DNA from: Caulobacter segnis
GTDB lineage: Bacteria; Pseudomonadota; Alphaproteobacteria; Caulobacterales; Caulobacteraceae
Length of the DNA stretch: 64,000 nucleotides
Direction: 5' to 3'
Assembly: GCF_019931575.1 (NCBI RefSeq)
Contig: NZ_CP082923.1
Coordinates: forward strand, 1,302,001 to 1,366,000
Shown one piece after another: positions 8,224 to 19,420 of this stretch. The position numbers were made by a program, and so were the translations under genes. Each line of letters opens with the position of its first letter. Position 1 is the first letter of the stretch. The notes beneath the pieces were generated by a model. That model was not told where the DNA came from and searched no databases. It saw only the letters and a list, made by a program, of their open reading frames with translations.

Positions 8224-9978
8224 TTGGAATTCGAGACGTCGCCAGACCCGATCAAACGCCAGGCCGCTCACGCGGCGGGGTTCGATCCCGCGCACGCGTG
8301 GCGCCTGGGCTGGCTGGCGGCTATCGCCCTGGCGGCGGCCGCCGCCTTCTTCACCAACGCTGGCGGCTGGCCCATCTGGACGGCCCTGGGCGCGGGGGCG
8401 TTTCCGGCCCTGGTGGCCTTGATGTTCGCGCGCGGGGGCGAGCGCACCCAATCGCTGCTGCTGGTGCTGTGGGCCGTGGGCGGCGCGCTGGCGGCGGTGC
8501 TGACCGGCGGCGTCTCCGGCGCCATGGCGGCCTGGTGCCTGGCGCCCGTGGCGGCGGCCTCGATCATGGACCAGCCCAAGCGGCTGGCCGAGGGCGCGGC
8601 CCTGGCCCTGATCGGCGGGTGCGTGGCGGCGCTGACCCAGCTTTCGGGTCTGGCCCCGCCGGAACCAACCGGCCCGCTGGCCTTCGTACTGGGCTTCCTG
8701 GCGCTGGTCACCACGGGCCTTGGCCTGGCCGCCGGCCTGTTGATCGGCCGTCGCCGCCAGGGCGCGCGCGACGACCGTCACACGTCCGAGATCATCGGGC
8801 TGGAGACCCTGCTGGACGGCCTGCCGCTTCTGGCGGTCGCCATCCGGGGGCAGGGGCAGGTGACGACGGTGCGCGGCGCGGCGCCTTTGGGCGTCACCAC
8901 CGCCGAGCTTCTCGATCGCGGCCTGACCGCCGCGGCCGCGCCGGGCGACCGCCAGCGCCTGAGCGCGGCCATCGCCGTGGCCCATCGCGAGGGCGCGGCC
9001 AGCCTGACCTTCAGCCCGGCGCTGGGCGTCGAGCGCGTCGTGGGGCTAGACCTCGTCCGCGTGGCCCCGAACCAGCTGGTCGGCGTGCTGCGCGACATCA
9101 CCGGCGATCGCAACCGCGAGATCGCCCTGGATCAGGCCCGCGCCGACGCCGAGGCCCTGGCCGCCGGCCGCGCCCGCTTCCTGGCCAATATGAGCCACGA
9201 GCTGCGCACCCCGCTGAACGCCATCATGGGCTTCTCGGACATCATGCGCGGTCGCATGTTCGGCCCGCTGAGCGACCGCTATGGCGAATATGCGGAGCTG
9301 ATCCACGAGAGCGGCCGGCACCTGCTGGACCTGATCAACGACGTGCTGGACATGTCCAAGATCGAGGCCGAGCGCTTCGAGCTACAGCGCGGGGTGTTCG
9401 ACGCCCGCGAGGCGGTGCAGGCGGCCATGCGCCTGCTGCGCGTCCAGGCCGACGGCGCCAATGTCCAGCTGCGGGGCGTGCTGCCGCCGGGCGAGCTCGA
9501 GGTCGACGCCGACCGCCGGGCCCTGAAGCAGATCGTGCTGAACCTGGTGTCCAACGCCCTGAAGTTCACCCCGCGCGGCGGCCAGGTGACGGTCACGGCC
9601 CACGGCTATGACGGGGTGCTGGAGATCATCGTCGCCGACACCGGCGTCGGCATCAGTCCCGAGGACCTGGAACGCCTGGGACGGCCCTACGAGCAGGCCG
9701 GCGGCGTCGAACAGCGCGCCCGGGGCACCGGCCTTGGCCTGTCGCTGGTCCGCGCCTTCGCCAAGCTGCACGGCGGCGAGATGACGATCGAAAGCCGCCT
9801 GGGCGCGGGCACCAGCGTGTCCGTGCGCCTGCCGGTGCTGTTGGCGCCGCTGCGCTCGGTGACGATCGGTCCGGAACCGGCGGCCGATATCCTGGCCGCC
9901 GAAGAGGACGACAAGGAAGACGTCGCCCCGTCGCCGACCAGCCTGGGCGACAACGTCATCGCCTTCGCGCCCCGTTAG
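8224..9978 (+). CDS. divJ: cell-cycle sensor histidine kinase DivJ
   Basis: 584 residues. The N-terminal ~175 residues form a block of hydrophobic helices (AWRLGWLAAIALAAAAAFF onward), followed by a PAS-like region, then HisKA and HATPase_c. The H-box (FLANMSHELRTPLNAIMGFS) has His325; the N-box (NLVSNALKFT), DTGVGI and GTGLGLSL are intact. The published C. crescentus DivJ has 597 residues with His338, the same 13-residue offset in both numbers, and this protein ends with the characteristic SLGDNVIAFAPR. DivJ phosphorylates DivK and PleD and localises to the stalked pole. The start must be the TTG at 8224 or later, because an in-frame TAG lies at 8209-8211. Confidence 0.87.
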   Translation: MEFETSPDPIKRQAAHAAGFDPAHAWRLGWLAAIALAAAAAFFTNAGGWPIWTALGAGAFPALVALMFARGGERTQSLLLVLWAVGGALAAVLTGGVSGAMAAWCLAPVAAASIMDQPKRLAEGAALALIGGCVAALTQLSGLAPPEPTGPLAFVLGFLALVTTGLGLAAGLLIGRRRQGARDDRHTSEIIGLETLLDGLPLLAVAIRGQGQVTTVRGAAPLGVTTAELLDRGLTAAAAPGDRQRLSAAIAVAHREGAASLTFSPALGVERVVGLDLVRVAPNQLVGVLRDITGDRNREIALDQARADAEALAAGRARFLANMSHELRTPLNAIMGFSDIMRGRMFGPLSDRYGEYAELIHESGRHLLDLINDVLDMSKIEAERFELQRGVFDAREAVQAAMRLLRVQADGANVQLRGVLPPGELEVDADRRALKQIVLNLVSNALKFTPRGGQVTVTAHGYDGVLEIIVADTGVGISPEDLERLGRPYEQAGGVEQRARGTGLGLSLVRAFAKLHGGEMTIESRLGAGTSVSVRLPVLLAPLRSVTIGPEPAADILAAEEDDKEDVAPSPTSLGDNVIAFAPR

Positions 9979-9981
9979 GCC

Positions 9982-10872
9982 TTAGCGCAGGAAGGCGCGT
10001 CCGGCGGCGAAGTCGCCAACCTCGACATAGGCCTTGCGGGTGACTTCGTCGCCCCGGCCGGCGAAGGCGAATTCCACCGTCACCGCCTCGCGCGGATCCA
10101 GTTGAGCGATCGCATCGGCCGCCGCCGTCGGGAAACGGAAGGCCAGGCCGGTCTTGGCCCCGGTCGGCAGCAGGGTCAGCGGGGCTTCCTGTCGGGTCTC
10201 GGCGTTGAAGACGATGCTGGCGTTGCGCGGCGCGACCTTGCCCGAGAGATTGCGGCCGGCGCCGGGGGCGAAGTAGGGACCCAGCGTGCGGCTGACGTCG
10301 CGGACGATGATCCGGGCGGTGTAGGGACGCTGGCCGTTGTCGAAGGTCGCCACGGCCGTCACCGCCTTGGCGCGGCCGACCAGGCCGAACATCAGCCGGT
10401 CGGCGCCGAAGCCGGCGGACTGCGACAGACGCCAGACGGGAATGGTCGCCGAGATCGAGCGCTCGGCCTTCCAGGACGCGACGTCGCCCGGATAGGTCAT
10501 GCTCAGCATCTGCGAATAGCCGTCGAACGCGGCCTTCACCCGCGAGGCGGCCAGGGTCAGGTCCTTGGAATCGCAGGCCGCGCCGGCGGCCTTGGCGCGG
10601 GCGCGCTGTTCCAGGGCCGTGACCTGCAGCTCGCTGGCCCCGGAGCGCAGGGTCGCGCCGCGCGCCTGGGCGCGCGAGGAGTCGAGGGCGGCCGAAACGG
10701 TAGGCGTGAACAGCCGGCAGCGGCCATCGGCCGCCGTCATCAGCGTACGTTCGTAGAGCTGGTCGGCGGCGTTGGCGGCAAGCAGCGCGGTGGGGACGGC
10801 CATCGCCGCGATCCCAATCGACACCCCGATCCATCGCGCCCCGCGACCTTTCTGGTGCGTCTTCGGCGTCAT
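9982..10872 (-). CDS. exported/membrane-anchored hypothetical protein
   Basis: 296 residues with one N-terminal hydrophobic segment after a basic start (RWIGVSIGIAAMAVPTALLA), so an uncleaved anchor or signal peptide, with the rest periplasmic. The body has two cysteines (GRCRLF and AACDSKD) that could pair, and beta-rich segments in the C-terminal half (VTVEFAFAGRGDEV). No family was recognised. It converges tail-to-tail on divJ with three bases between stop codons and is divergent from the DUF1491 gene at 10939. Confidence 0.6.
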   Translation of the reverse strand: MTPKTHQKGRGARWIGVSIGIAAMAVPTALLAANAADQLYERTLMTAADGRCRLFTPTVSAALDSSRAQARGATLRSGASELQVTALEQRARAKAAGAACDSKDLTLAASRVKAAFDGYSQMLSMTYPGDVASWKAERSISATIPVWRLSQSAGFGADRLMFGLVGRAKAVTAVATFDNGQRPYTARIIVRDVSRTLGPYFAPGAGRNLSGKVAPRNASIVFNAETRQEAPLTLLPTGAKTGLAFRFPTAAADAIAQLDPREAVTVEFAFAGRGDEVTRKAYVEVGDFAAGRAFLR

Positions 10873-10938
10873 TTGCTCGTATGCTTCGAGACTTCAGGGG
10901 CGAACTATGGAGCCCCGTGGTTGCGGTTCGGTTAGCGG

Positions 10939-11268
10939 ATGCTTCTTTCGACGGATATCTGGGTGGGCGCGTTGATCCGCCGCGCCGAGCTGGGCGGCGC
11001 CTTCGCCATGGTGGCCCGCAAGGGCGATACGCGGGCGGGGGCCGTTCTGGTCAAGGTCGTCGATCGCCGGGCCGGAACGGCGCGACTCTACAGCGAGGCC
11101 ACGCGCGGCGACGGCGAGCGCTTCTGGATGCAGCCGGTCCGTTCCGAGTTCGAGCCCGACCTGGACGCCTATGCCGAGCGCGCCGCCCGGATCGATCCGG
11201 ACGTCTGGGTGGTCGAAATCGAGGACCGGGATGGCCGCCACTTCCTGACCGAGCCCGTGGAAGTGTGA
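10939..11268 (+). CDS. DUF1491 family protein
   Basis: 109 residues. The pattern LSTDIWVGALIRRAELGGAFAM followed by RKGDTRAGAVLVKV and a basic-aromatic block (GERFWMQPV) then YAERAARIDPDVWVVEIEDRDG matches DUF1491, a small conserved alphaproteobacterial family of unknown function, often close to DivJ/peptidoglycan or replication genes. No signal peptide. Starts at ATG 10939 in the gap opposite the minus-strand gene. Confidence 0.8.
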   Translation: MLLSTDIWVGALIRRAELGGAFAMVARKGDTRAGAVLVKVVDRRAGTARLYSEATRGDGERFWMQPVRSEFEPDLDAYAERAARIDPDVWVVEIEDRDGRHFLTEPVEV

Positions 11269-11286
11269 ACAGCTGGGGCGTGCAAC

Positions 11287-11340
11287 TGTGGACAACTCGA
11301 CTCTAGGGCGCCGTTAACCTTGCTCCTAAACGCGCTCTAA
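11287..11340. promoter_or_regulatory. DnaA-box-like and CtrA-like sites upstream of 11407
   Basis: TGTGGACAA at 11287-11295 differs by one base from the reverse of the classic DnaA box (TGTGGATAA). Downstream, CTAA-N7-CTAA at 11326-11340 and a TTAA at 11314-11317 resemble a weakened CtrA box (consensus TTAA-N7-TTAA). Both lie in the 138-base gap before the unknown gene at 11407. Weak matches; short motifs like these occur by chance. Confidence 0.3.
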
Positions 11341-11406
11341 AGCGTGTTCCACCCAGAATGAGCAGGCTTTCCAATCCGCCCAGAGCGCACGCACCCAGTC
11401 ATCGCC

Positions 11407-11787
11407 ATGCTTTTCCTGATGAACGACATCATCCTGAGTTTCGACGCGGCCGAGCTGACGCCGCCGATCACGCGCGAGCGTTTCCAGGCGCTGTCGCTTA
11501 ACTATGTCGGGGAACTGGGGCGGGAACTGTTCGCCGAAGAGCCGCTGCTGCATCACAAGGACCGCGAGCGGGCCGAGCGCCTGGCGGCCCTGATCGTGGC
11601 CAAGGCGCCGGACGTCAACGCGGCCCTGTTCATCGCGCCGGGTCGCGGCTGCCGCACCGAAGATGTCCAGGTGCGCTATGCTCAGCTGAGCATCGAAGTC
11701 ATGGCCGCGTTGCTGCAGCGCCAGAATGCCGGCGCTCTCACCAACCTCGAAGCCGACCGTCAGGTCTGGCGGCGCCTGGCCGCCTAG
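11407..11787 (+). CDS. hypothetical protein
   Basis: 126 residues, mostly alpha-helical, no signal peptide. The sequence begins MLFLMNDIILSFDAAEL, contains RAERLAALIVAKAPDVNAALFIAPGRGC in pieces, and ends in a helical tail (EADRQVWRRLAA). No family recognised. The start could also be the ATG at 11419 (MNDIILSF); neither has a good ribosome site. The gap in front contains DnaA- and CtrA-like motifs. Confidence 0.55.
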   Translation: MLFLMNDIILSFDAAELTPPITRERFQALSLNYVGELGRELFAEEPLLHHKDRERAERLAALIVAKAPDVNAALFIAPGRGCRTEDVQVRYAQLSIEVMAALLQRQNAGALTNLEADRQVWRRLAA

Positions 11788-11790
11788 AGC

Positions 11791-11928
11791 CTAGAACCGG
11801 ACCAGCGTGAACAACCAGCTCAGGGTCACCGCCAGGACAACCAGTCCGGCCAGGGTGACGCCTACGCACAACGCACTGCCGGCGGGATGCTGCCGGCTAT
11901 GAACACGGTGATGGTCGAGCAGGGCCAT
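11791..11928 (-). CDS. small single-pass membrane protein
   Basis: 45 residues. The ATG at 11928 is preceded by an excellent Shine-Dalgarno (GGAGGAAAT, about seven bases away), which is the main support. The N-terminal 20 residues are hydrophilic and His/Arg-rich (MALLDHHRVHSRQHPAG), followed by one membrane helix (ALCVGVTLAGLVVLAVTLSW). No homolog recognised. It ends three bases from the stop of the convergent gene at 11787. Confidence 0.55.
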   Translation of the reverse strand: MALLDHHRVHSRQHPAGSALCVGVTLAGLVVLAVTLSWLFTLVRF

Positions 11929-12158
11929 CGTTCGATTTCCTCCATCCACCCGGCGATCTGACGTCGTCGGTGCAGGACAGGGGAAGCATGACTCCAAACC
12001 CATTCTTCGAATAGGGCCTTTTTGACGCATTTTCGGGCGGTCGTGACCGTTTGGAAGAACGTCGATGTACGAGACTTCATCGAACCGACGTCTAGCCGTC
12101 GCCGACTCGACAAGACCCGCCGTTATCCCGCGCCGATATCCATCAGTGCAGGTTGACG

Positions 12159-14552
<2,394 letters not shown>

Positions 14553-14560
14553 CCGGCGGC

Positions 14561-14584
14561 GAGGCGCGGCTCCGGTCGCGCCTC
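14561..14584 (+). terminator. hairpin after the TonB-dependent receptor gene
   Basis: GAGGCGCG (14561-14568) pairs perfectly with CGCGCCTC (14577-14584) around an 8-base loop, nine bases past the receptor stop. There is no following T run, so termination may be partial or the hairpin may protect the 3' end of the message. Confidence 0.35.
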
Positions 14585-14658
14585 GAAACGGCTCTTGCGC
14601 GTCAACCCTGAACCCGCCTAGCCTCAATCGCAGATTGCGGTTGGACTGGGGGCTGAAC

Positions 14659-16248
14659 GTGGCCGGGCGTAAGGGTATCGTGGCGATCGTCGGCCTGATG
14701 ACGGCGGCGCTGCTGGCGCGGCCAGCGCTGGCGGACGAGGCCAAGGGGCGCTGGATCCGCGCCGAAAGTCCGCACTTCACGGTGTATGGCGACGTCACGT
14801 CGACCGCCTTGAAGGAGTACGTGGTCAAGCTGGAGCGCTACGACGGCCTGCTGCGCTATCTGCACGGCATGCCGCTGGACGGCGAGGCGGTGCGCAAGCT
14901 GCCGATCTATCTCGTGGTGTCCCGCAGCGGTTTCGACACGGTGATCCCGGGCCTGTCGGACGGCGTCGGCGGCTTCTACGTGCCTAGTCCCAACGACGTC
15001 TTCGCCGTGGCCTGGCGCCAGAAGGAAAGCGACCACGTCATCCAGCATGAGTACGTGCACCACTTCATGCTGCGCTATTTCCCGTACGGCTACCCGGCGT
15101 GGCTGACCGAGGGCTACGCCGAGTACTTCGGCAGCGCGGTGATCGACGAGAACAAGATCCAGGTGGGCCGCAACGCCATGCGCGGCGAGAACCTGCGCAA
15201 CGGCCCGTGGGTCTCGATGGAGAAAGTGCTCAGCAAGCGGCCCTTCGAACTCAGCGGTACGGAACCGTCGATGTTCTATGCCCAGGCCTGGCTGCTGACC
15301 CACTATTTCATGAGCGACCCCAAACGCTACGAGCAACTTCAGGCCTACATGAAGGCCGTGGGCGGCGGGGCCGATCCGATCAAGGCCATGACCGAGATCA
15401 CCGGCATGGCGCCAGGCAAGCTGCAGGTCGAGCTGCGCGGCTACATGATGGGCGCGCTGAAGTTCACCGACTACACGGTCAGCAACCTGCCTACGCCAGA
15501 GATCAAGCTCTCGCCGATGCCCCCGGCCGCGGATGACCTGCTGCTGGTCAGCCAGGGCCTGCGCCGCGCCGGCCTGTTCGGGGCCGACGAGGAGGTCGAC
15601 GAGGACGCCCCCGGCGCGACGGCCAAGCGGATCGCCGAGTACAAGCAGCAGATGAAGGACTGGGGACTGGCTCTGCTGACCCAGGCCCGGCGCGGCGCCG
15701 AGCGCTACCCGGACGCGCCGATCGCCCGCCTGACGCTGGCGCGGGCCGAGTTGACCTATGGCGACCGCGAGACCGGCCTGAAGCTGGCCGACGCCTACGC
15801 CGCCGCGCATCCGGACGACCCCGAGGGCTTCGAGCTGGCGGGTCTGGGACGCATGGCCATCGGCGATCGCGATCCCGCCCGTCGCGAGGCGCTGTACAAG
15901 GAAGCCGGGCTGAAGCTGGGCCAGGCGTTCAAGCTGGATCCCGAGCGTTTCCAGACGTTGTACGGCTATGCGCTGAGCCGTCGGCTGGATCCCAAATATC
16001 CCAGCGACAACGTCCTGAACGTGCTGGACGAGGCGCACATGCTGGCCCCGCAGGTGCCGGAGATCACCCTTACCGAGGCCGAGGCCCTGATCGCGCGCGG
16101 TCAGAACGACAAGGCCGCGGTGCTGCTCAAGCCCGTGGCCAACAGTCCGCACGGCGGCAAGGCGGCCAAGCAGGCCAAGGCCTTGCTGCAGAAGATCGGC
16201 GGCGAGGCGCCCACCAGCGAGACCGGCTCCAAAGAGTCCGGTCAGTGA
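14659..16248 (+). CDS. exported gluzincin-type metallopeptidase with TPR-like tail (copy 1)
   Basis: 529 residues from GTG 14659, chosen because it opens a perfect signal peptide (AGRKGIVAIVGLMTAALLA, cleavage after ALA); TTG starts at 14635 and 14641 are alternatives. The N-terminal domain (RWIRAESPHFTVYGD) leads to HEYVHH at residues 130-135 with a downstream Glu151 in EGYAEYF: the HExxH...E zinc site of gluzincin (DUF1570/peptidase MA-like) enzymes. From ~310 on, helical pairs with TPR character (ARRGAERYPDAPIARLTLARAE) extend to the end. Predicted periplasmic protease. The next gene is a close paralog overlapping by four bases. Confidence 0.8.
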   Translation: MAGRKGIVAIVGLMTAALLARPALADEAKGRWIRAESPHFTVYGDVTSTALKEYVVKLERYDGLLRYLHGMPLDGEAVRKLPIYLVVSRSGFDTVIPGLSDGVGGFYVPSPNDVFAVAWRQKESDHVIQHEYVHHFMLRYFPYGYPAWLTEGYAEYFGSAVIDENKIQVGRNAMRGENLRNGPWVSMEKVLSKRPFELSGTEPSMFYAQAWLLTHYFMSDPKRYEQLQAYMKAVGGGADPIKAMTEITGMAPGKLQVELRGYMMGALKFTDYTVSNLPTPEIKLSPMPPAADDLLLVSQGLRRAGLFGADEEVDEDAPGATAKRIAEYKQQMKDWGLALLTQARRGAERYPDAPIARLTLARAELTYGDRETGLKLADAYAAAHPDDPEGFELAGLGRMAIGDRDPARREALYKEAGLKLGQAFKLDPERFQTLYGYALSRRLDPKYPSDNVLNVLDEAHMLAPQVPEITLTEAEALIARGQNDKAAVLLKPVANSPHGGKAAKQAKALLQKIGGEAPTSETGSKESGQ

Positions 16249-17771
16249 GGCGATCGCTCTCGACCGCGCTGCTGGGCCTGGCCCTGCTGGCCGTCCCGGT
16301 GACGGCCAGCGCCGAATGGCGGCGGGCCGAAAGCGAGCACTTCGTCGTCTATGGGCGCAGCGAGCGGTCAGTGCGCGAGTACGCGTCGATGCTCGAGGAT
16401 TTCGACGCCTTGCTGCGCCGCCTGCACGGCCGGCCCAAGGACGAGACCACCCCGATCAAGCTGCCGGTCTATCTGGTCTCGGACATCGAGCAACTGCGCC
16501 GCGCCATCCCGTCGGCGCGCGATAACACCGCGGGGATGTACGTCACCGCCCCGACCGAGGCTTTCGCCATCGCCGTGCGCGACGGCGGCGGCTACGAGAA
16601 CGATCCCAATCGCGGCGACGACACCGTGCTGCACGAGTACGTGCACCACTTCATGCTGCGCTATTATCCAAGCGCCTATCCGGCCTGGCTGGTCGAGGGT
16701 TATGCCGAATACTACATGACCGTGGACCTGGGGCGCGAGCGCATGGTGGTCGGCGGCTACAACAAGGGCCGCGCCTACAGCCTGACCGCGCCGGGCATGA
16801 CCTGGGTGCCGATGGGCGACCTGCTCAGCAAGCGCCCCGGCGAACTCGGCAAGTGGGACACCTTCAGCTACTACGCCCAGGCCTGGCTGCTGACCCACTA
16901 CATCCTGTCCGAGCCCGAGCGCCGCAAGAAGCTGGGCCCCTATCTCGACGCCGTGCGGAGCGGCCAGAAGCCGCCCGAGGCCTGGCAGGCGATCTATGGC
17001 GACGACATGGAGGCGCTGCGCAAGAAGCTGCAGGCCTACATGACCCATCCGCTGGCCGCCGGGGCCTTGTCGCGCACCACGCCGATCGAGGCGTCGATGA
17101 CCGTGACCTCGCTGCCGGCCTCGGCCGACGCCCTCTTGCTGGAGGGCCAGCGCCTTAAGCTGGGCGTGCCCAAGGACGACCGGCCCAAGGCCCTGCAGGC
17201 CATCCGGACGGCCGCCGCCCGCTGGCCCGACGATCGCTTCGCCAGGCTGGTCCGCGCCCAAGCCGAGACCCAGTTCGGCGACCGCGCCGTGGGGGAGGGC
17301 ATTCTGAACGGCCTGCTGACCGCCGATCCGAAGGACAAGGAGGTCCTGGTCGTGCTGGGCGAGAGCCGGCTGATGGCCGCCGAAGGCGACGAGGCCAATC
17401 GCAAGGCGATCCTGGGCGAGGCGGGCAAGCTGTTCGCACGGGCCTTCAAGATCGATCCCGACGATCCGCGCGTGCTGCACGGCTACGCCGAGGCCAAGCA
17501 GCTGGAGCCGCTGAACGAGAACATGGTCAACATCCGGCTGCGGGCCATGCTGCTGGCGCCCCAGGTTGGCCACCTGCGGCTGGACGCCGGCCGGGTGCTG
17601 GTCCAGACCAAGGACTACGAGAACGCCCGCATCGTGCTGCGTCCCCTGGCCGGCAGCCCGCACGGCGGCGGCGAGGCCGAGGCGGCCCTGGCCATGCTGA
17701 AGGCGCTGCCGCCGGAACCGGCGACGGAGAAGACCGCGACAAAGCCGACCGTCGGGAATGGGGGAAGGTGA
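16245..17771 (+). CDS. exported gluzincin-type metallopeptidase with TPR-like tail (copy 2)
   Basis: 508 residues; tandem paralog of the preceding gene, started by a GTG overlapping its stop (GTGA), so the two are translationally coupled. Signal peptide MRRSLSTALLGLALLAVPVT, cleavage after ASA. The zinc motif HEYVHHFMLRYYPSAYPAWL has His130/His134 and the third ligand Glu151 (EGYAEYY), exactly the same residue numbers as in copy 1. The C-terminal half is a set of helical repeats (RTAAARWPDDRFARLVRAQAE). Likely arose by duplication; sequence divergence suggests different substrates or a heterodimer. Confidence 0.8.
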   Translation: MRRSLSTALLGLALLAVPVTASAEWRRAESEHFVVYGRSERSVREYASMLEDFDALLRRLHGRPKDETTPIKLPVYLVSDIEQLRRAIPSARDNTAGMYVTAPTEAFAIAVRDGGGYENDPNRGDDTVLHEYVHHFMLRYYPSAYPAWLVEGYAEYYMTVDLGRERMVVGGYNKGRAYSLTAPGMTWVPMGDLLSKRPGELGKWDTFSYYAQAWLLTHYILSEPERRKKLGPYLDAVRSGQKPPEAWQAIYGDDMEALRKKLQAYMTHPLAAGALSRTTPIEASMTVTSLPASADALLLEGQRLKLGVPKDDRPKALQAIRTAAARWPDDRFARLVRAQAETQFGDRAVGEGILNGLLTADPKDKEVLVVLGESRLMAAEGDEANRKAILGEAGKLFARAFKIDPDDPRVLHGYAEAKQLEPLNENMVNIRLRAMLLAPQVGHLRLDAGRVLVQTKDYENARIVLRPLAGSPHGGGEAEAALAMLKALPPEPATEKTATKPTVGNGGR

Positions 17772-17802
17772 CAAAAAGAGCTGATGGGGCTAGTCCCGCG
17801 CC

Positions 17803-19401
17803 ATGAGCAATTCCCCCGCCGCTGAAGCCGCCCGTCGGCGCACCTTCGCCATCATCAGCCACCCCGACGCCGGCAAGACGACCCTGACGGAAAACCTGCT
17901 GCTGGCTGGCGGGGCGATCCGGGCGGCCGGCGCCGTGCGGGCGCGCGGCCAGGCGCGGCGGACCCAGTCGGACTGGATGAAGATCGAGCGCGAGCGCGGC
18001 ATCTCGGTCAGCGCCTCGGTCATGACGTTCGACCACGACGGCCTGATGTTCAACCTGCTGGACACCCCGGGCCACGAGGACTTCTCGGAAGACACGTACC
18101 GCACCCTGACGGCCGCCGACGCCGCGGTCATGGTGCTGGACGCCGCGAAGGGCATCGAGCCCCAGACCCTGAAGCTGTTCGAGGTCTGCCGCCTGCGCGA
18201 CATCCCGATCATCACCTTCATCAACAAGATGGACCGTGAGGCTCAGGACCCGTTCGAGCTGCTGGACGAGGTCTCGTCCAAGCTGGCCCTGGACCCTGCG
18301 CCGCTGTACTGGCCGGCGGGTTCGGGCGGGCGCTTCAAGGGCATGCTGGATCTGCGCGGTCAGAAGTTCGTGCCCTACGCCAAGAAGAGTTCGACCGACG
18401 AGGAGGGCCATCCCGACCCCGTCGCCATTAACTCCAACGCGGTGGTCCAGTACCTGACCCCCGAGGAACAGGCCGAGGTCGAGGAGGGCGCGCTGCTGGT
18501 GTCCGAGGCCAGCAAGCCGTTCGACGTCCAGAGCTTCCTGGAAGGCCACATGACGCCGGTGTTCTTCGGCTCGGCTCTGCGCCACTTCGGCGTGAACGAG
18601 CTGCTGGGCGGCATCGGCGCCTACGCCCCGCCGCCCAAGCCGGCGGCCGCCACCAAGGCCGGGACCGAGACCCACGTCGCCCCGGGCGACGCCGAGGTGT
18701 CGGGCTTCGTGTTCAAGGTCCAGGCGAACATGGACCCCAACCACCGTGACCGGATCGCCTTCCTTCGCCTGACCAGCGGCCGTTTCACGCGCGGCATGAA
18801 GCTGAAGGCCCAGAACACCGGCAAGGCCATGAGCGTCAACGCGCCGATCATGTTCTTCGCCAGCGACCGCGAGCTGGCCGAGGACGCCTTCGCCGGTGAC
18901 GTCATTGGCATTCCCAACCACGGCGTGCTGCGGGTGGGCGACAGCCTGTCCGAAACCGGGACGCTGCGCTTCGCCGGCCTGCCCAACTTCGCCCCGGAAA
19001 TCCTGCGCCGCGTGCGCGTGAAGGATCCGCTGAAGGCCAAGCACCTGAAGAAGGCGCTGGAAGGCCTGGCCGAGGAGGGCGTCACCCAGCTGTTCCGCCC
19101 GATGATCGGCAGCGACTTCATCGTCGGCGCCGTCGGCCAGCTGCAGTTCGAGGTCATGGCCGACCGCCTGTCCAACGAGTATCAGCTGGACGTAATCTTC
19201 GAGAACAGCCCCTATGCCGAGGCCCGCTGGCTGGGTGGCGACCGGGCCGACGTCGAGGACTTCGTCAGCAAGCACAAGTCGGCCATGGGCCAGGACATCG
19301 ACGAGCAGCCGGTGTTCCTGGGCAAGTCCGCCTGGGAAATCGGCTACGTCGCCGAGCGCTATCCGAAGGTGCGCTTCGAACGGACCAAGGAACGGGCGTA
19401 A
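17803..19401 (+). CDS. prfC: peptide chain release factor 3
   Basis: 532-residue translational GTPase. RF3 recycles RF1/RF2 from the ribosome after peptide release. G1 is SHPDAGKTT (residues 19-27), the switch region RGISVSASVM, G3 DTPGHEDF and G4 NKMD are all present, followed by EF-Tu-like domain II (DRIAFLRLTSGRFTRGMKL) and the RF3-specific C-terminal domain (GQLQFEVMADRLSNEY). RF3-type rather than EF-G, by length and by the absence of domains IV-V. ATG 17803 lies 31 bases after the upstream peptidase gene. Confidence 0.95.
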   Translation: MSNSPAAEAARRRTFAIISHPDAGKTTLTENLLLAGGAIRAAGAVRARGQARRTQSDWMKIERERGISVSASVMTFDHDGLMFNLLDTPGHEDFSEDTYRTLTAADAAVMVLDAAKGIEPQTLKLFEVCRLRDIPIITFINKMDREAQDPFELLDEVSSKLALDPAPLYWPAGSGGRFKGMLDLRGQKFVPYAKKSSTDEEGHPDPVAINSNAVVQYLTPEEQAEVEEGALLVSEASKPFDVQSFLEGHMTPVFFGSALRHFGVNELLGGIGAYAPPPKPAAATKAGTETHVAPGDAEVSGFVFKVQANMDPNHRDRIAFLRLTSGRFTRGMKLKAQNTGKAMSVNAPIMFFASDRELAEDAFAGDVIGIPNHGVLRVGDSLSETGTLRFAGLPNFAPEILRRVRVKDPLKAKHLKKALEGLAEEGVTQLFRPMIGSDFIVGAVGQLQFEVMADRLSNEYQLDVIFENSPYAEARWLGGDRADVEDFVSKHKSAMGQDIDEQPVFLGKSAWEIGYVAERYPKVRFERTKERA

Positions 19402-19420
19402 GGCGCCCGCCGCCCTCTCA

